The position numbers and the translations under genes are program-made. Below, one piece after another: positions 1 through 13,017 of a stretch of 64,000 bases of DNA. Positions within the stretch are counted from its first letter, which is position 1; the number at the start of each line of letters is the position of its first letter. Source of the DNA: Strigops habroptila (lineage: Eukaryota; Chordata; Aves; Psittaciformes; Psittacidae); NCBI RefSeq assembly GCF_004027225.2, contig NC_044290.2, forward strand, positions 6,092,906 to 6,156,905, in the 5' to 3' direction. The notes under the pieces were generated by a model. It made no database searches and was not told the DNA's origin. It saw only the letters and a program-made list of their open reading frames with translations.

Positions 1-2007
1 ATTCCGTGCCCCCATCATGAGTCCATGTACCTGTTGGGACCCTCATGGTGCCCTGGCTCATCTGCCCGCCCGTGTTGGGCACACATGTGCCTGTTCAGAG
101 CACACGTAAACAAACCAACCACCCTCCACACGCCGGAGTCCTACCGCCAGCGCCGGCAGTTCCAGTTTCACTGGCTCTTTAATCCAGCCCCATCAATAAT
201 TCACTCCTCTCTTGCAATTCATCAAATATTTATCCTCCCCATGAATTTCCCAGCCTGGGCATGTCACTATGAGGGTAGAGATGAGGGCTGGGGAGTTGCC
301 ACTCCTGGAAACTGGGCATTGCTACAGCACTGGCAGCTCCCTCCTCTCCTTCTGCTGGTTTCACAGCTCTTCAACCCTGTGATCTGCCCTTCTCCCTAAC
401 ACCCATCTTTGAAGCCTTTCTTTGCTTCTAAGAGAGATATGTCCTGCAGGGTTTGTGGGTCTTTTGGATCTTACGCAGTTTTGAACCTTTTAACTAACTT
501 GCTGAGTTTGCCAGCAGGCTCGGGGTTGTACTTACTAAGTTTCTACAAACCCTGTGAAAACACGAGATTGGTAGAGCTATTGGTGATGCTTCCACAAGGG
601 AAAAGCTGAGCACACCTCAGAGCAGCATTTAGGGAATGCAGGCAGGAAGCTCACACTCTGAGTCCAAGTAATCTCCAGCTTAATATCTGGACACTGTCTT
701 TATTGCTTCTGCCTTTTTCCGAATCATTTCCCTTCAGTATTTCATAGCTGGGATGTCAGCAAAGCCTGAGGGTTGCAACTGAGTCATTACACCAGCTGGT
801 GGCTCTGCTCTGGCTCTGCTGTTCTGTTATGGGAGTGTGGATGTGCTGGATGAGGACAAAGCTGTTATGGGTGCTAGGGATGAAGATGCAAAGCAGACCA
901 GGAAAGAAATCCCTCAGCTCCTGTGATCTCCGTGCTCTTCCTCTGAAGTACTTTTCAGGCTCTTTCAAGTGTGACGAGCCATAGCACAGAGCATGTGGGG
1001 CTGGGGAGGGGGTTGAGGGCTCTGCTGCTCCCAGCTCTTCTCAACACAGATCCCAAAGCAGCAAAGAGGAAAGTAACACTGGTTGACAGTCTCAAGTGTG
1101 CATTTGCCTTCCAGACTCCTGGTGTCAGCGGGGCTTGGAGCTGATGTCTTCATGGTTGAGAGACAATGCTTGGTTCCTCATTGGAAGAGTGGTGATGAAA
1201 CGGGCAGGAGCTGTGCTGAGACAGAGCCCTGCTGCCCACGGGAGTTGCTTTTGAGGGTGGTGGAGCTGCACAGCCTTAATAAAAGGCTTTGCCTTATCCC
1301 TGTGCAGGAAGGGAGAGCGCCTTGTTGACAGATACTGCTGCTGGCTGCATATCATTAGCACACGCACTCAGGCGAAGGCTGGTGCCAGCAGGGGTGTGAA
1401 CTGGCTCTTGTTTCAGCAGGTCACAAATAGAGAGGAATGTCAGGAGGACCAGCTTCCCCTGAATCCCTGGTTTGTGTCTGTCCTGCCATGGGAGGCAGAT
1501 GTGGGCAAGCGGTTGTGCCCTGTCAGCAGCTTGCTGGGGTAGGGGCTGGCACGGTGTGAGAAGAGATGCTGATGGCATTAGTCGAGTGTCCTGCTCTTGA
1601 GGAGCGCAGAAACCTAATCTCCACTTTCTCTGAAACTGGATTCTCAGGATGTGCTAATACCAATGTGCTCCAAGCCATGCAATCGAGACCAAGCGTGGTA
1701 CAGCAAAAACTCCCAACAAAACCCCAAGGCCAAGGCCAGCAAGAAGGAACATGTGTCTCCTGAGAGCTAAATTCATGTCATGACTTGCATGTCAGGCACA
1801 TGATTCCATGTCAGTGGTACACCCCTCCAGAAACCCCCTTAAAATTAAGCTGTGGGGGCCAGAGGCATGTAGCTTCATATTTTGAGCTTCATCTATTTCA
1901 TATTTTAGGAGCTCATGGTACTGATTTGGCCCTGCACAAGTGGGAATGTCTCAGTAGAGTCTGCCAACCATGCCTGCATGTTAACCGGTTCTTTTCTTGC
2001 TGTCTAG
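1..2007 (+). other. USH1G: Presumed 3' part of USH1G intron 1
   Basis: No exon is visible here. The USH1G exon that begins at 2008 enters mid-protein, so the preceding DNA should be its intron. I looked for the first USH1G coding exon (human residues 1 to about 56, with the start of the ankyrin repeats) on the + strand and did not find it, so it should lie left of the window. The intron ends in a pyrimidine-rich tract and a CTAG acceptor at 2004-2007. The open frames inside are short and resemble no protein I know. Confidence 0.7.
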
Positions 2008-3969
2008 GGGGGATCCAGACAAATGTGACATCTGGGGGAACACCCCTCTCCACTTGGCAGCAGCCAATGGCCACCTCAACTGCCTTTCCTTCCTCATCTC
2101 TTTTGGGGCCAACATCTGGTGCCTGGACAATGACTACCACACCCCGCTGGACATGGCAGCCATGAAGGGGCACATGGAGTGTGTGCGATACCTGGACTCG
2201 ATAGCTGCCAAGCAGAGCAGCCTCAACCCCAAGCTGGTGAGCAAACTGAAGGACAAGGCCTTTCGGGATGCGGAGCGGAGGATTAAAGACTGTGTGAAGC
2301 TGCAGAAGAAGCACCACGAAAGGATGGAGAAACGGTACAGAAAGGAGATGTCAGATAATTCGGATACCATGAGCTTCTCCAGCTATTCAAGTAGCACCTT
2401 AAGCAAGAAGTTCCAGCACATGTCTATGGTGACTTCCCTGCCATACTCACAAGCCACCATCCATGGCACAGCCAAGGGAAAGACAAAAATACAAAAGAAG
2501 CTGGAGAAGAAGAAGCAAGTGGATGGGACGTTCAAGATCTATGAGGATGGGAGGAAAAGTGTGCGGTCTCTATCTGGTCTGCAGCTGGGGAACGATGTCA
2601 TGTTTGTGAAGCAGGGCACATACGCCAGTCCCAAGGAATGGACCCGGCGTAATATCAGAGACATGTTCCTCACGGATGAAGACACTGTCTCCCGTGCCAT
2701 AAGTGACCCAGGTTTGCACATGGACTCGGCCCATTCGGAAGTCAGCACCGACTCTGGCCACGACTCCTTGTTCAACCGCCCCGGGCTCGGCACCATGGTG
2801 TTCCGGCGCAACTATGTCAGCGGTGGGCTTTTTGGGATCGGCCGGGAGGACGCTGGCACATTGGGTGAAGACAACACAGATGGGGTAGGTGTCAAACTGC
2901 GGAGCCGCCTGCAGCGCTCGCCAAGTCTCAACGATAGCATTGGCAGTGCCAACAGCCTGCAGGAGAGGAACGCGGAGGAGCTGCCCTGGGATGAGGTGGA
3001 GCTGGGCTTAGATGATGATGATGAACCAGATACCAGTCCCTTGGAGACTTTTCTGGCTTCCCTGCACATGTTTGAGTTCATCTCCATCTTGAAGAAGGAA
3101 AAGATTGACCTGGAGGCCCTCATGCTGTGTTCAGACAATGACCTGAAGAGCATCAATATCCCGTTGGGCCCTAGGAAAAAGATTGTGGATGCCATCCAGA
3201 GGAGACGACAAACTCTGGAGAAGCCAGATGTCATTGTAGACACTGAACTGTAAGTAGGAGATGGGGCCTCTGAGAGATTAAAGCCTTCAGCAGGTGGAGA
3301 TGTGGATAATGTAAGGTCTTGGTTTCAACCCACTTGGAAGAGTAGGAGTCCAGGTAACCTCAGTGCTTTTGTGTGTGGGCAAATTCCTGCTCGTGTGGAA
3401 ATGATGAGAGTTCATAGAGGTAGCAACAGCGTTAGCTCATTACTCAACAGCTCTAATGTGGCTGGGCAGGACGTGAAGCCCTTGTTTGGTTTCATAACCT
3501 GTATGAATGCAGACTGCTCTGTGGTCTGATTCTTCTGTGTCCCCGTAGCTGGGATTTTCAACCAAGCTCAGGCTTGTCTTGACTCTTCACCTTTTGAAGG
3601 CATTAGGAAATCAGCCACAATTCCCGGTGGGAGCAGGCTGACGGCAGTGCCCAGCGCCATTGGGAATCCTTCCCCAGATACTTGAGATCTTACTCAGACC
3701 TTTGGAGACTGCATATTTGGGTTGGAATTGTTGCTGTTCTATGGTGTTTGGTTGGTTTGGTTCGAAGGACCACGTGCCATGGAGGTGAAGGGAAGGCGTC
3801 AGTGTGCTCTTCCCACTGTCACATCTGCTGACACCCCAATTCACTGTGTGCTTTGGGCTTGCCGGCCTTCAAGTATCCGTGTGCTTCTAGCTGGTTTCAC
3901 AGCTTTCAGAACACTCAGGCCTGAATCCTCAGGGTGCTGATGGGTTTCTCTCTTTCCCTTTGCAGATAG
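2008..3969 (+). CDS. USH1G: USH1G / SANS scaffold protein, 3' two coding exons (partial gene)
   Basis: Coding exons are 2008-3249 and 3966-3969, and about 414 residues are present; the human protein has 461. The product is SANS, the Usher type 1 scaffold of inner-ear hair cells and photoreceptors, which binds harmonin, myosin VIIa and other Usher proteins at stereocilia tip-link sites. The large exon opens in the ankyrin repeats ([16 protein letters not shown], then [16 protein letters not shown]). It continues through a basic, Lys/Arg-rich central region and a Ser-rich stretch. A SAM domain follows ([11 protein letters not shown] to [15 protein letters not shown]), and the protein ends in DTEL, a PDZ-binding tail. 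An acidic DDDDE run precedes the SAM domain. Identity to human is very high in the ankyrin and SAM parts. The first base of the exon completes a Gly codon begun in exon 1, which is outside the window. Confidence 0.94.
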
Positions 3970-4350
3970 CATCATCATCTTTTTTTTAATGATCCAGAAA
4001 CAAACCCAGTTCTAAGTTGCCAGAAAACACAAGCCAGAGACTCCCTTCCTGGGGCAGCTGAAAGCTACAGCCATCCCCAGCGGTCCCTCTGGACTGCCCT
4101 CCTGCTCCCTCGCTCTGCTCCCTGCCTGTGCAATGCTCCCAGGCGGTACCTGCTACAGAGGGATGACGGCTGAGATCGGACCAGGCAGCTCCTGCCAACC
4201 TTGAAGGGATGACGGTCATTGCTCGCTGGAGGAAGAAGCGTGCTGCACTGTGCTGTCACAGGCTGTGAGACCACACAAGCCAGGAGTGGAAGGAGATACG
4301 TGATCATATTATCAAAGGGACCTAAAATAAATAGTTACAATCCATTCCTT
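3966..4350 (+). other. USH1G: USH1G terminal exon: last base of the Leu codon, stop, and 3' UTR
   Basis: A strong acceptor (long pyrimidine tract, then TTTGCAG) ends at 3965. A strong donor, GTAAGT, begins at 3250, right after GAA CT. Joining them gives GAA CTA TAG, that is Glu-Leu-stop, so this exon adds one coding base and the stop at 3967-3969. Without splicing the frame reads GAA CTG TAA, also Glu-Leu-stop. The rest is 3' UTR up to about 15-20 bases past the AATAAA at 4326. That the spliced form is used is inferred from the strength of both sites and from my recollection that human USH1G has three exons. Confidence 0.75.
4326..4331 (+). terminator. USH1G: Poly(A) signal AATAAA of USH1G
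   Basis: This is the first canonical AATAAA after the USH1G terminal exon, about 360 bases past the stop. A GT-rich stretch follows at 4362-4460, suitable as a downstream element. Confidence 0.6.
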
Positions 4351-7300
4351 CTTGAACAAGTGGTTGATGTGGGGCTTGGGCTGGAGGAGCAGAGATGGGG
4401 AGTCCTGGTCTCTCTTCTGGTTCTCGTTGTATTGTTTGTTATTGGGGTTTGGAAGGGAGTTTTGATTACTGTGGTTTGGGGCTGTGCCAGCCCTGACTAT
4501 AGCCAGCACATCCCTGAGTCCAGTCCACGCTGTCTTCTGAAATGAAGACATGTTTGAACACGTTGGTAGGTGCCTTCCAGTGGTCAAACTGCTCTCCCAT
4601 GGAGGCAATGTTTCTGTCCCATCTCTCCAGGGCATTAAGCGAAGTTTGTGTGTGAAGGACCTTGATTTTTGCCTCCAGGAGCATCCCAGGACCCAGCATA
4701 ACACCAGGCTGCAGCCCAGAGCCTCTTCCAAGAATCCCTGATGTATCAGTGCTCAAAACACAGCTCTGAACAGTAGGATTCAGTGTTCTGCACAGACCCA
4801 TCACATCTCTCACTGACCACTGCACTCCCTTTCCAAACCCTCAGCTCCATTGCACCTATGGATGGCTCCTGGGTGGCAGGAGTGGTTCTGGGGTGCAGGA
4901 GCAGGATGGGGACCTGGGAAGTGACATATCCTAGTGGGAGAGTCAACAGCCCCTTGCTATGGGGTATTGGCCATATGCCTGTTCAGGCTGTGATGCAAAC
5001 TACCAGATCAGAGAAGTGCCGCGTGTTGTTGTTGGTACTGCTTATCCAGCCTTATCTCAAGGATGCAAATGGTAAGAAATGACCGGAGCACAGTGACTCC
5101 TGACAGTCTGTGTGTGCTCACCCCAGGTCTGGCTGGGATCTGGACCATGCTTGTCCCTTTGGAGCTGTGGAAGTCGTGGTTTTGCTGTTTGGAGGATGGG
5201 GATTTGTTTGGTGTGAAGCTGTGCTGCTCCCTGCCTGTGCATGCCCTGGGTGTGTGTGTAGTGGAGCAAAAGTACTCTTTGAAGGTGGCTTTGTGTCCTA
5301 CTGCCCCTCAAGTGGCTGAAGCCCCCCAAGGAGAGGTGTGAGGTCCCAGCCTTGTGCTGCTGCACACATTGATGCTCCAGTATCAGCTAAACACCACCGC
5401 AGCACTGCAGGACCGAGATCTTTCTGCACAGATGCAAACTGAGGAGGAGTTTTTGTAAGTGATTTTTAGAGCTAAAAGTGCTTTTCTATTTGAAATCGCA
5501 AGTTCTGCACAACTCTTGGCTTGAGTTCCAGGCAAAAGGGCGAGCGATCAGATGTGCTGAGTCGGCGAGTTCCCGTGAGGGCTGCGCAGCACCAGGGCCT
5601 GTTTGCTTTGGTCTCTCTCCAAAGCCCAGGGCTGCCAACGGGCAGGGAGAGCTCTGGATAATGTCACAGCTCCCTCTGCCGGGACTGGGGCTGGGAGAGC
5701 AGGATGGGACCCACAGCCCACCGAGGCTGCGAGGCAGCAGGAGGATGGCCACCAAGTGCTGCTGTGAGCAGGACCCACAACCTAAGGCCAGTTTTCAGGT
5801 GAGGTTATAGTAGCTAAATTCATCCCCTTCCTCATGCACATGTGTGACTTCACCCAAGCCCTCTGCCCTTGCTCTGGATGACCATCAGAGCACCCCCACA
5901 AAACAGCTCCCGGCTCCAATTCCCCCAGGGATGAAGCGTGCCTTTGGGTTTGTGCCGAACACAGGAGGGAAGTGATTTGCCCTGGCTCACATCCCTGTCA
6001 CTCCAGTGCCATGGGGACCAGTTTATCCCAGAGGATGGCAGGGAGAAGTGGATCTATTGGCTTGGAACCTGCTGTTGCCTTTTGCTGTCCAAGCACCAGG
6101 ATGCAGCAGGTATTTGGGGGCTGTGGGGCAGCTGGGGTTTGCACACTCCTTAACTTTGCCTTTGTGCTTAGGAGCACCCAAGTAGTTGCTGATGCTGGGC
6201 TGATGCTGACACAGATCCCTTCTCCCAACTTGTCTTTCCTCCAAAGAACCAGGTAAAAGGTTTGGCGATGTGATAGTACCCAAGTGCCATGGGGCACATC
6301 CCCACACAGCTAAAACCAAGCCCAGAAATGCTGCTTGGGATTGCTGAGCCCTGAGACCAATGTTATCTCCATGACCACAGGGAACTGAGCCATGGCAGCA
6401 GCACATCATTGCAGAGCCCAGGGGATGGGCTCAGACCCATGGCTGCCCCAGGTGGGGTAAGGAGAATGGTCTGTGTGCACAGGGGTGGCTGTCAGAGGTG
6501 TCAGAAGCCCCAGATCAAGTGCCTGCTCTTTGGGCTCATGCTTGTTGCTTGGCTTTGGGTTTGGTCCTTTGTTTCCAACCACGTTGCATCCTACGAGGTG
6601 TGGGGATGCAGCCCTTGCAGATCAAGGCGTTCAAACCCCCCAGACCAGGAGATGTCCCTTGATTTTCAAACCCCCCAAGCTGGCTGCATTGCTGCATCCC
6701 AGCGGGCTCATGATGGAGCAGGGCTCTGCTTGCCCTGGACATGGGGAAGGGACATGGCTGTCCCCACATCCTTAGCACAGACAGGCCCCATCTCTGTCCA
6801 TTGAAAGCCCGGTCTCCACGGGAGAACTTCGCTGGTACTAATTGCATCTGCTCCGCGGCCGAGAACAACAAGCTCCTTTCGGAGAGGGCACTTGTGAAAG
6901 CAGGGTGGAGGCTGGGGCTGGCACACCCTGGAGAACACCCTTCCATACCCTCCCAAACAGAAACCCAGCCAGGCAGCAGGTTTCCCCGGCCCGGTGCTGC
7001 CAGCAAGCAAACACTGCCCTTCGTACCTGCCCGTGGCCAGGCTTGCCCGTGGTGCCAGGGTTGGACATGGCACAGGTCCTGCGGGCACCGTGGCAGCGGA
7101 TGGCAGCATCTCCCTGGCACAGAACCCTGCGATCCTGGGGATGGTTGTCCCTTAACTCCCCAAACCCTGTGCTGGTGTTAAACTGGGCTTCCCAGCAAAA
7201 CCAGTCTCCTGGGCTTATCTTAGACATGTATTTCCCTGTCCTGATGGTGCAGGAGGTGGCATGTAGGGAGTGAAGTGAGGACAATGGGCTGTGTCTGGCC

Positions 7301-8620
7301 ATGGCGTGGACACCCCACCCTTGAGCCGCACATCCCTGGCTCCTCAGCTGGAGAAGCATCACTCACAAAAGTGATGCTGAGTCACAGGTCCTGCCCTTAG
7401 CCCCATGTGGCTGCTGCAAGGGTGATGTGTTGGCGCTCTCTGTCACTCAGGTGCTTTTGTCTCCCCATCCTCAGGAGCTGGCTGGGCTGATCCAATAAAC
7501 AGTGTGTATCGTATTAAGATAGCAAATAACAGGTTCAAAACAAGAAAACAGCAAAATAGTGTCAACGGGATATTGCAGGTACTAAAATCAGTTGGACAGA
7601 TGATATAACGAAGAATAATATATCGAGTACTATCCAGATCATGGTCTGGAGGAAGGAGAAGCCGGGGGACGGTTGGGGATGACTGAGGATGTGCAGTGGC
7701 TGTGCTGTTAGAGATGTGGATTTGCAGGTGCTGAGTGAGTGTTGCAGCATCCCTGCTCGGGTGCTGGGTACCACAGCCACCCCAGGGGGGATAAATGGCT
7801 GCTTCCCCTATGGGGCTGGCAGCACTGGGATTACTGGGTGCTCCTCTTGGACAGTGTGCTCAGCCATGCCACATGGGGCCAAAATGGGAACCAAGGAGGG
7901 ACATCACCCGCAGAACACCAGGTAGGTCCTATGGGCAGACGGGACCACAGGGAGGAATATCCCTTGGGCAGGAGCACTGAGTCCTCAGCCCTGCTTGATG
8001 CTCCTCCAGCCTCACCCGGAGCTGGTGACTGGTGATGGCCACAGAGCCCACACCGGAGGGTGACACTAGGGTCTGGGACCTGCCGGGCCAGTGTGGGCCA
8101 TTGCTTGCCATTTGCTTAACTATTTCCTGCCCATCCCGCCAGGATTCACTTCCTGGCCGGGCAGCTGAGTAACACATGGCTGCAGGAAGGAGGATGGCCA
8201 GGACCAGAATGGAGGCTCCATGCAGAGCTCCTGCAGCACGCCACAGCTTTGCCTTGCCTTGCACTGTGCTCACCAGCAGCCAAGCATAGGGCTGGATGCA
8301 GTGTTGATACAGCCTGGGTTCGATGTAACACCCCACAGGGGCTTTGCAATGGCTTTTAGGCCCTTCCATAGTTATTCCCAAACCCAAAACGCCCCAGAGG
8401 CAGCAACATGGACAGGCTCAGCTTGTCCTCCCTGTGAGAGAGCTGCTAAGCAGGCCAGGAAAGCAGGAAAAGTGGAGTGTCATTTGCTTTTACTTCTGAC
8501 TTTAGGTATTAACAGAGCAAATTATTTTCTACATCTGCTTCACACAATTCATAAATATTAGCAAATATCAGGTGATGCCATGGATTCTACCACCAAGCGT
8601 CTTGGGGCTGGAGTGAGCAC

Positions 8621-8665
8621 CCTGGTACCCATCATCCTGGTACACATCATCCTGGTACCCACCAC
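8621..8665. repeat. Three-copy 15-bp tandem repeat
   Basis: Three back-to-back copies of a CCTGGTACCCATCAT-like unit at 8621, 8636 and 8651. The second has one change and the third has CAC in place of TAT/CAT at its end. It is a simple minisatellite with no sign of function. Confidence 0.85.
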
Positions 8666-10659
8666 CCAGCTTGCTCTCAGCCCGGGTGGCTGGAGGAGCA
8701 CAGGGTTGCTCCCACAGACAGCACTGAGCATCCCTGGAGGGGGACCCAGGGCAGAGCAAGGTGTGGGGCATTGTCAGTGCCTTTGGTGATGCCTGAAGCA
8801 CCTAGAGCAGATATTCAATCGAGGTGCAGGGCAGGGGGATGCTCCCTCCTGGGTGCTCAGCTAAAATCCCTGCCTGTCGCTGAATGAGGGTCAGGAATAG
8901 GGCAGCACCTCCCACAGGTCTCAGTGCACAGTTTGCTCTGTAACCATGGAGTTGTGGCTGCATTAACCTCTTCCAGTCCCAGCAGGGGTATGGAGCTGTT
9001 AATGAGGAAGCACGCAAGCAAATGCCCCCACTGTGAGGCTCCCCAGGGCCTCTCAGCACTCAGACTGGGTGAGCTGGGTGCTAATGCCGGAGCTACGGGG
9101 TCACTGGAACTGGAAGAGCCAAACGCCTTCTCCCAGGCTCCTGCCCCAACAGCATAAGGGCTCATAGCTGGGAGCTTCATGCTGTGAGGACCTTCGGCTA
9201 AGATGTGGCTGCAGTCAGGTACGTGGTGTTAGTCTGGATTCATCCCACTGAGCACTGATGGTGCTGCTGGGGATAACTGTGCTTCAAGCACAGGCACCGC
9301 ATGATCTTTGTCCCCGGCAGCTGAACATTCCTGTCCGCGTGACACCGTGCTCCTGGCTCGCTCTGACCTGGCCCTGATACCCATGGTGAGGACACAGGGC
9401 CGTGCCCAGCACTGCCTGTGGGGATGCTGAACCTATGGGGAGCTGTGTGTTAGGAGGACTTGACTCCAACCCCAGCAATGGGGCTGGCTCTGCGCTGTTC
9501 CACGTGCCCAGCGACGCAGCATCTCCTGCATGAAAAAGAGATCACTCAGCAAGGGAAGAGACGGGTCCAGGGGTGACGGCGGGTGACAGACCCTGTGTAG
9601 CTGGGACAACACTGACACCATCTCCTGGGTAGCGCTGCTAGCTGAAAACATGCAGCCTGGGGCAAACACAGGTACTGCAGTGATTGGTGCCCTGGATGGC
9701 CTGTACATCCTGCCCTGGACACTGGTGGAAGAAAGGCAGGTAGCCAAGTCACTGGGGAGCAGTGATCCTGGCTTTCCTCATTATCCCTTGCTATTTTGGA
9801 GGGACAGGGACAACCTTCCTGATGCTCCTGCTCACTGATCTTTGCCTATGCTTTAAACTTTTAGGATGCACTTTGACAGCAACTGTACTTTCCTGTTGCA
9901 GCACACCAAGCTCCAACACACCAGCACTCTCCAAAGCCAGCAGAGCCCACAAGGTCCTGGTGGGACCAGGAGGAGGAGACACCCAGACGAAGGCTGGACC
10001 ACTCGACACCCTGTGGTACTGCACTGCACTGGAGCAGCAAGAGGGGATCCAGCCCAGAAAACACCTAAACCCAGACAGTAAGTCATACACAAGCATTTAA
10101 GCCCTTTTGGGGGTGGATTTCCCTGGGATCTCCATTCCTGGTGTGTGTATGAGGGAACGCATCCTATTGCCTATTGGCAGTGCTGGTGCGAAGTGCAGAG
10201 GAACACACGGGAACTCCAATGAGACAGAGAAAGGCTTGAGCAGGGCAGAGGAAGGATCCTGGCAGCTGGCCTGGATGCTGCCTTTACCTCTGCTGTGATA
10301 AACCCTCATCCTGACCCTTCTCCACAGCCACAACCAGCCCCTGAGCTTGGGGTCCCTCATATGGCATGCCAGCACCCAGGGCAGCTGCAGGTCACAGCAC
10401 CATGGTCTGATGCTGTCCCCAAATCCTTTTGGTCCCTGGCACAACAGAGCTCCCATGTGAACACCCACTATTTCAATCACCCAATTGGTATTTCGGAGCA
10501 CACCTCCTGGGTTGGGGGCTCCAATGGGGTTCTGCAAGGCCAGGGAAGCCTGAGCAGCATGGGTATCCACCAGGGAGATGCACAGGGCAGCCATGGCCCC
10601 ATCCAAGCCGCTACCTCCGGATCCAAGAGCCCAGCTCTCATCCCTATTCAATAACCGAG

Positions 10660-11030
10660 CTAATGAGAGCCTCTGTCAACAGCCCCGCAGCTCCCCAGCC
10701 TGCGCGGGGAAGGACAACACCTGCTCGAGGGACCCGGGAGGAGAAACCTGTTCCACTGACCTTGCTCCATCACTGCCTTCCTGCCTGCGCCGAGGGCAAG
10801 TCCGGGGCTGCCGTGGGGGGCGAGCAGCTCGGCCCCCCCCCTCAGGGGCACGGTGAGGAGGAGGAGGAGGAACAGGGCCGGGGCTGCATCGCTGGGGTGC
10901 TGCGGGGGCTCGCTGGGCAGCACAGTGGGACCCCGCTCCGTCGATGCCGTGTCTCGTGGCTCCTCGCCTGCCTGCAGAGCCTCGCTCCACCCCTCATCAG
11001 CTAATAAAGCCTCCGCCGCGCCCGGCCCTC
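10660..11030. other. Orphan CpG-rich patch in intergenic DNA
   Basis: CpG dinucleotides cluster here (for example around 10695-10745, 10790-10835 and 10935-11025), while the DNA either side is poor in CpG. An AATAAA lies at 11003-11008. No exon with known protein similarity is present. It could be a distal promoter, an enhancer, or a chance GC-rich block. Confidence 0.35.
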
Positions 11031-12946
11031 CTTTGCCACTGACTCACGGGCTGACCATGCCCAATCCCTGCACCAGCGTTTTCTGGCCCATAAAGACAGG
11101 CTCATCCCCACCACTCTCCTGCTTTCCTTATGTGAGAGGACTCAGTACCAAAGCAACTCCCCTGCGGCACTTTGCAACCTGCAAGTGATGCCCGAGGGCA
11201 ACAGTGGGTGCTCCAAAGCATCATATGGAGACACTGTGCAGACCCTGCCTGTGGGTTTCATTGGTGCTGCATAGTCCTCAAGGGCACTGACAGGCGGCCA
11301 GGGGCTGTCTGCACCCACAGACAGCATCTCTCCAGGGGTTTTGCTTGTGTTTCGGGGTTCAGGAATGGGAGATGAGCAGTGCACGCTGTTCTTGGCATGG
11401 CATCCTGCCCATTCCATTGCCAAGGAATGCCTTCGCCCTCCTGCCCTGGTGCTTTGGCTCACCTCCATCACCCCGAAACCCGGCTGGTCGGGTTTGGAAA
11501 GCAGGCCAGGGATGGCTGGGGAGGTGGAGGCTTTCTGGGTGCCTGTCAGGCTGTGCTGGGCTTGTCTCTGCTGCTGGCCAGGGAGCAGCCCTGGCCGCAT
11601 TTGCCTCTTGGGAGAAGCATAAGACATCCCTTTTCTCGGTTGCTTTCAAAGACAATAGCAAAACCTGCTTTGTGTGATGCAGGACTCTGCCCCAAAGGGA
11701 CCTGAGGTGGAGGATGAGCATCCTTGGGTCACAGCAGGGACCAGGTGACAGCACCTGACAGCATTCCCATGGGAAGGCTGCTGCTCAGAGGGACCCATGG
11801 GGTGCCCAGCAGAGGCAGGGATCCCCAGGGAGTGGGACCCTGGACCTTTGGGCCCAAGGATCATCCATGGTGCCAGGCCAGCACAGGCAGGGATTGAAGC
11901 AGGATCCAGCTCAGCTGTGGCCCAACGCTGCTTTATGTAAGTGGTTATACAAGCCCGTGCGGGCAGGGTGCTGGTGGCAGCATCAGCATGTCTGGGACAG
12001 GAACCCTGCTCCAGGATAACGCCTGCAGGAATGGGGACAGCCCGGCCCCCTGCCCTGTGCTGGGCATCCCTCGTGACAGCCCCTGGTGGCAGTGCCACCC
12101 CAGTGTGGTACCCACCAAGGATACACAGGCTGCCTGGAGGAGCATGGTGGGGCTGAGCAGCACCCATAGAGAGGCATGAAGGCAGTCTGGTGGTGCCCAG
12201 CACACCTTGTCCCCACGAGCACCTGGTGATAGATCAAACCCCCGGTATTTGAGGCAGCCGGTGTTAGTCACCCAGCCCCGGGCTGCGCTCAGCTCCGATG
12301 GGCAGGAATGCCACGTGCTCAAACTGCCTTTCCCAGGGAGGACCAGCCCCTGGGATGGTGTCCCCAAGCTGGGGCTGGTTCAATCCTGCGCAAGGTAGAT
12401 GGGTTGGGTGCTACCAGTGGCTTTCGATGCTGGGGAGTAATGAGGAGGTCCCCAGCTCTCCCTGGGCATCCCACAGATACCAGGGGCTGGAAGAGGTGAC
12501 ATGGGATCCATCCCTCTCTGAATGGGGCCATAAGCTCTCTTTGTCACCACCCCAGGGGCAGATGATGCTAAGAACTGCCCCAGCCCTGACGGCAGCACAA
12601 GGCTGTGTTGGGATTGAAAGCTAAAAAGAAAAGCACTTTTTTTACACTGTTTCTTCCTCAAAATTATTGGATGTGTGAAAAAGAGGGAGCTGGCAGCACT
12701 CGACACCTCTCCTCAGATGCCCTCCTCACCATGACTCCCCACCAGCAGAGCATTCCCAGGGGACGCAGCGCTTCCGCAGGGCAGAGGATGGTCACGAGAA
12801 CCCACTCACGATATCGCTGTGGCCTTGTCTTCTGCAAAGGTAAGACTGTTTGATTTTCCGTCAGCTCCATTCTACCAACTTGGTTTCACCCCTTTTTCCA
12901 ACAAAACACCAGCCTTAGTCACCCCTCTTCCAGCAAATCACCCAGT

Positions 12947-13017
12947 TATCCATGGATATCACCTGTAGCACGTGCTAGAAGGTGACATCCTGCTCTGGGA
13001 ATAGGGCTATTCCCAGA
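12947..13017. other. Cluster of three perfect palindromes
   Basis: Three perfect inverted repeats lie within 71 bases: TATCCATGGATA at 12947-12958; TAGCACGTGCTA at 12966-12977, with a canonical CACGTG E-box at its centre; and TCTGGGAATAG, two bases, then CTATTCCCAGA at 12994-13017. The sequences are directly visible; any binding role is inference. Confidence 0.6.
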
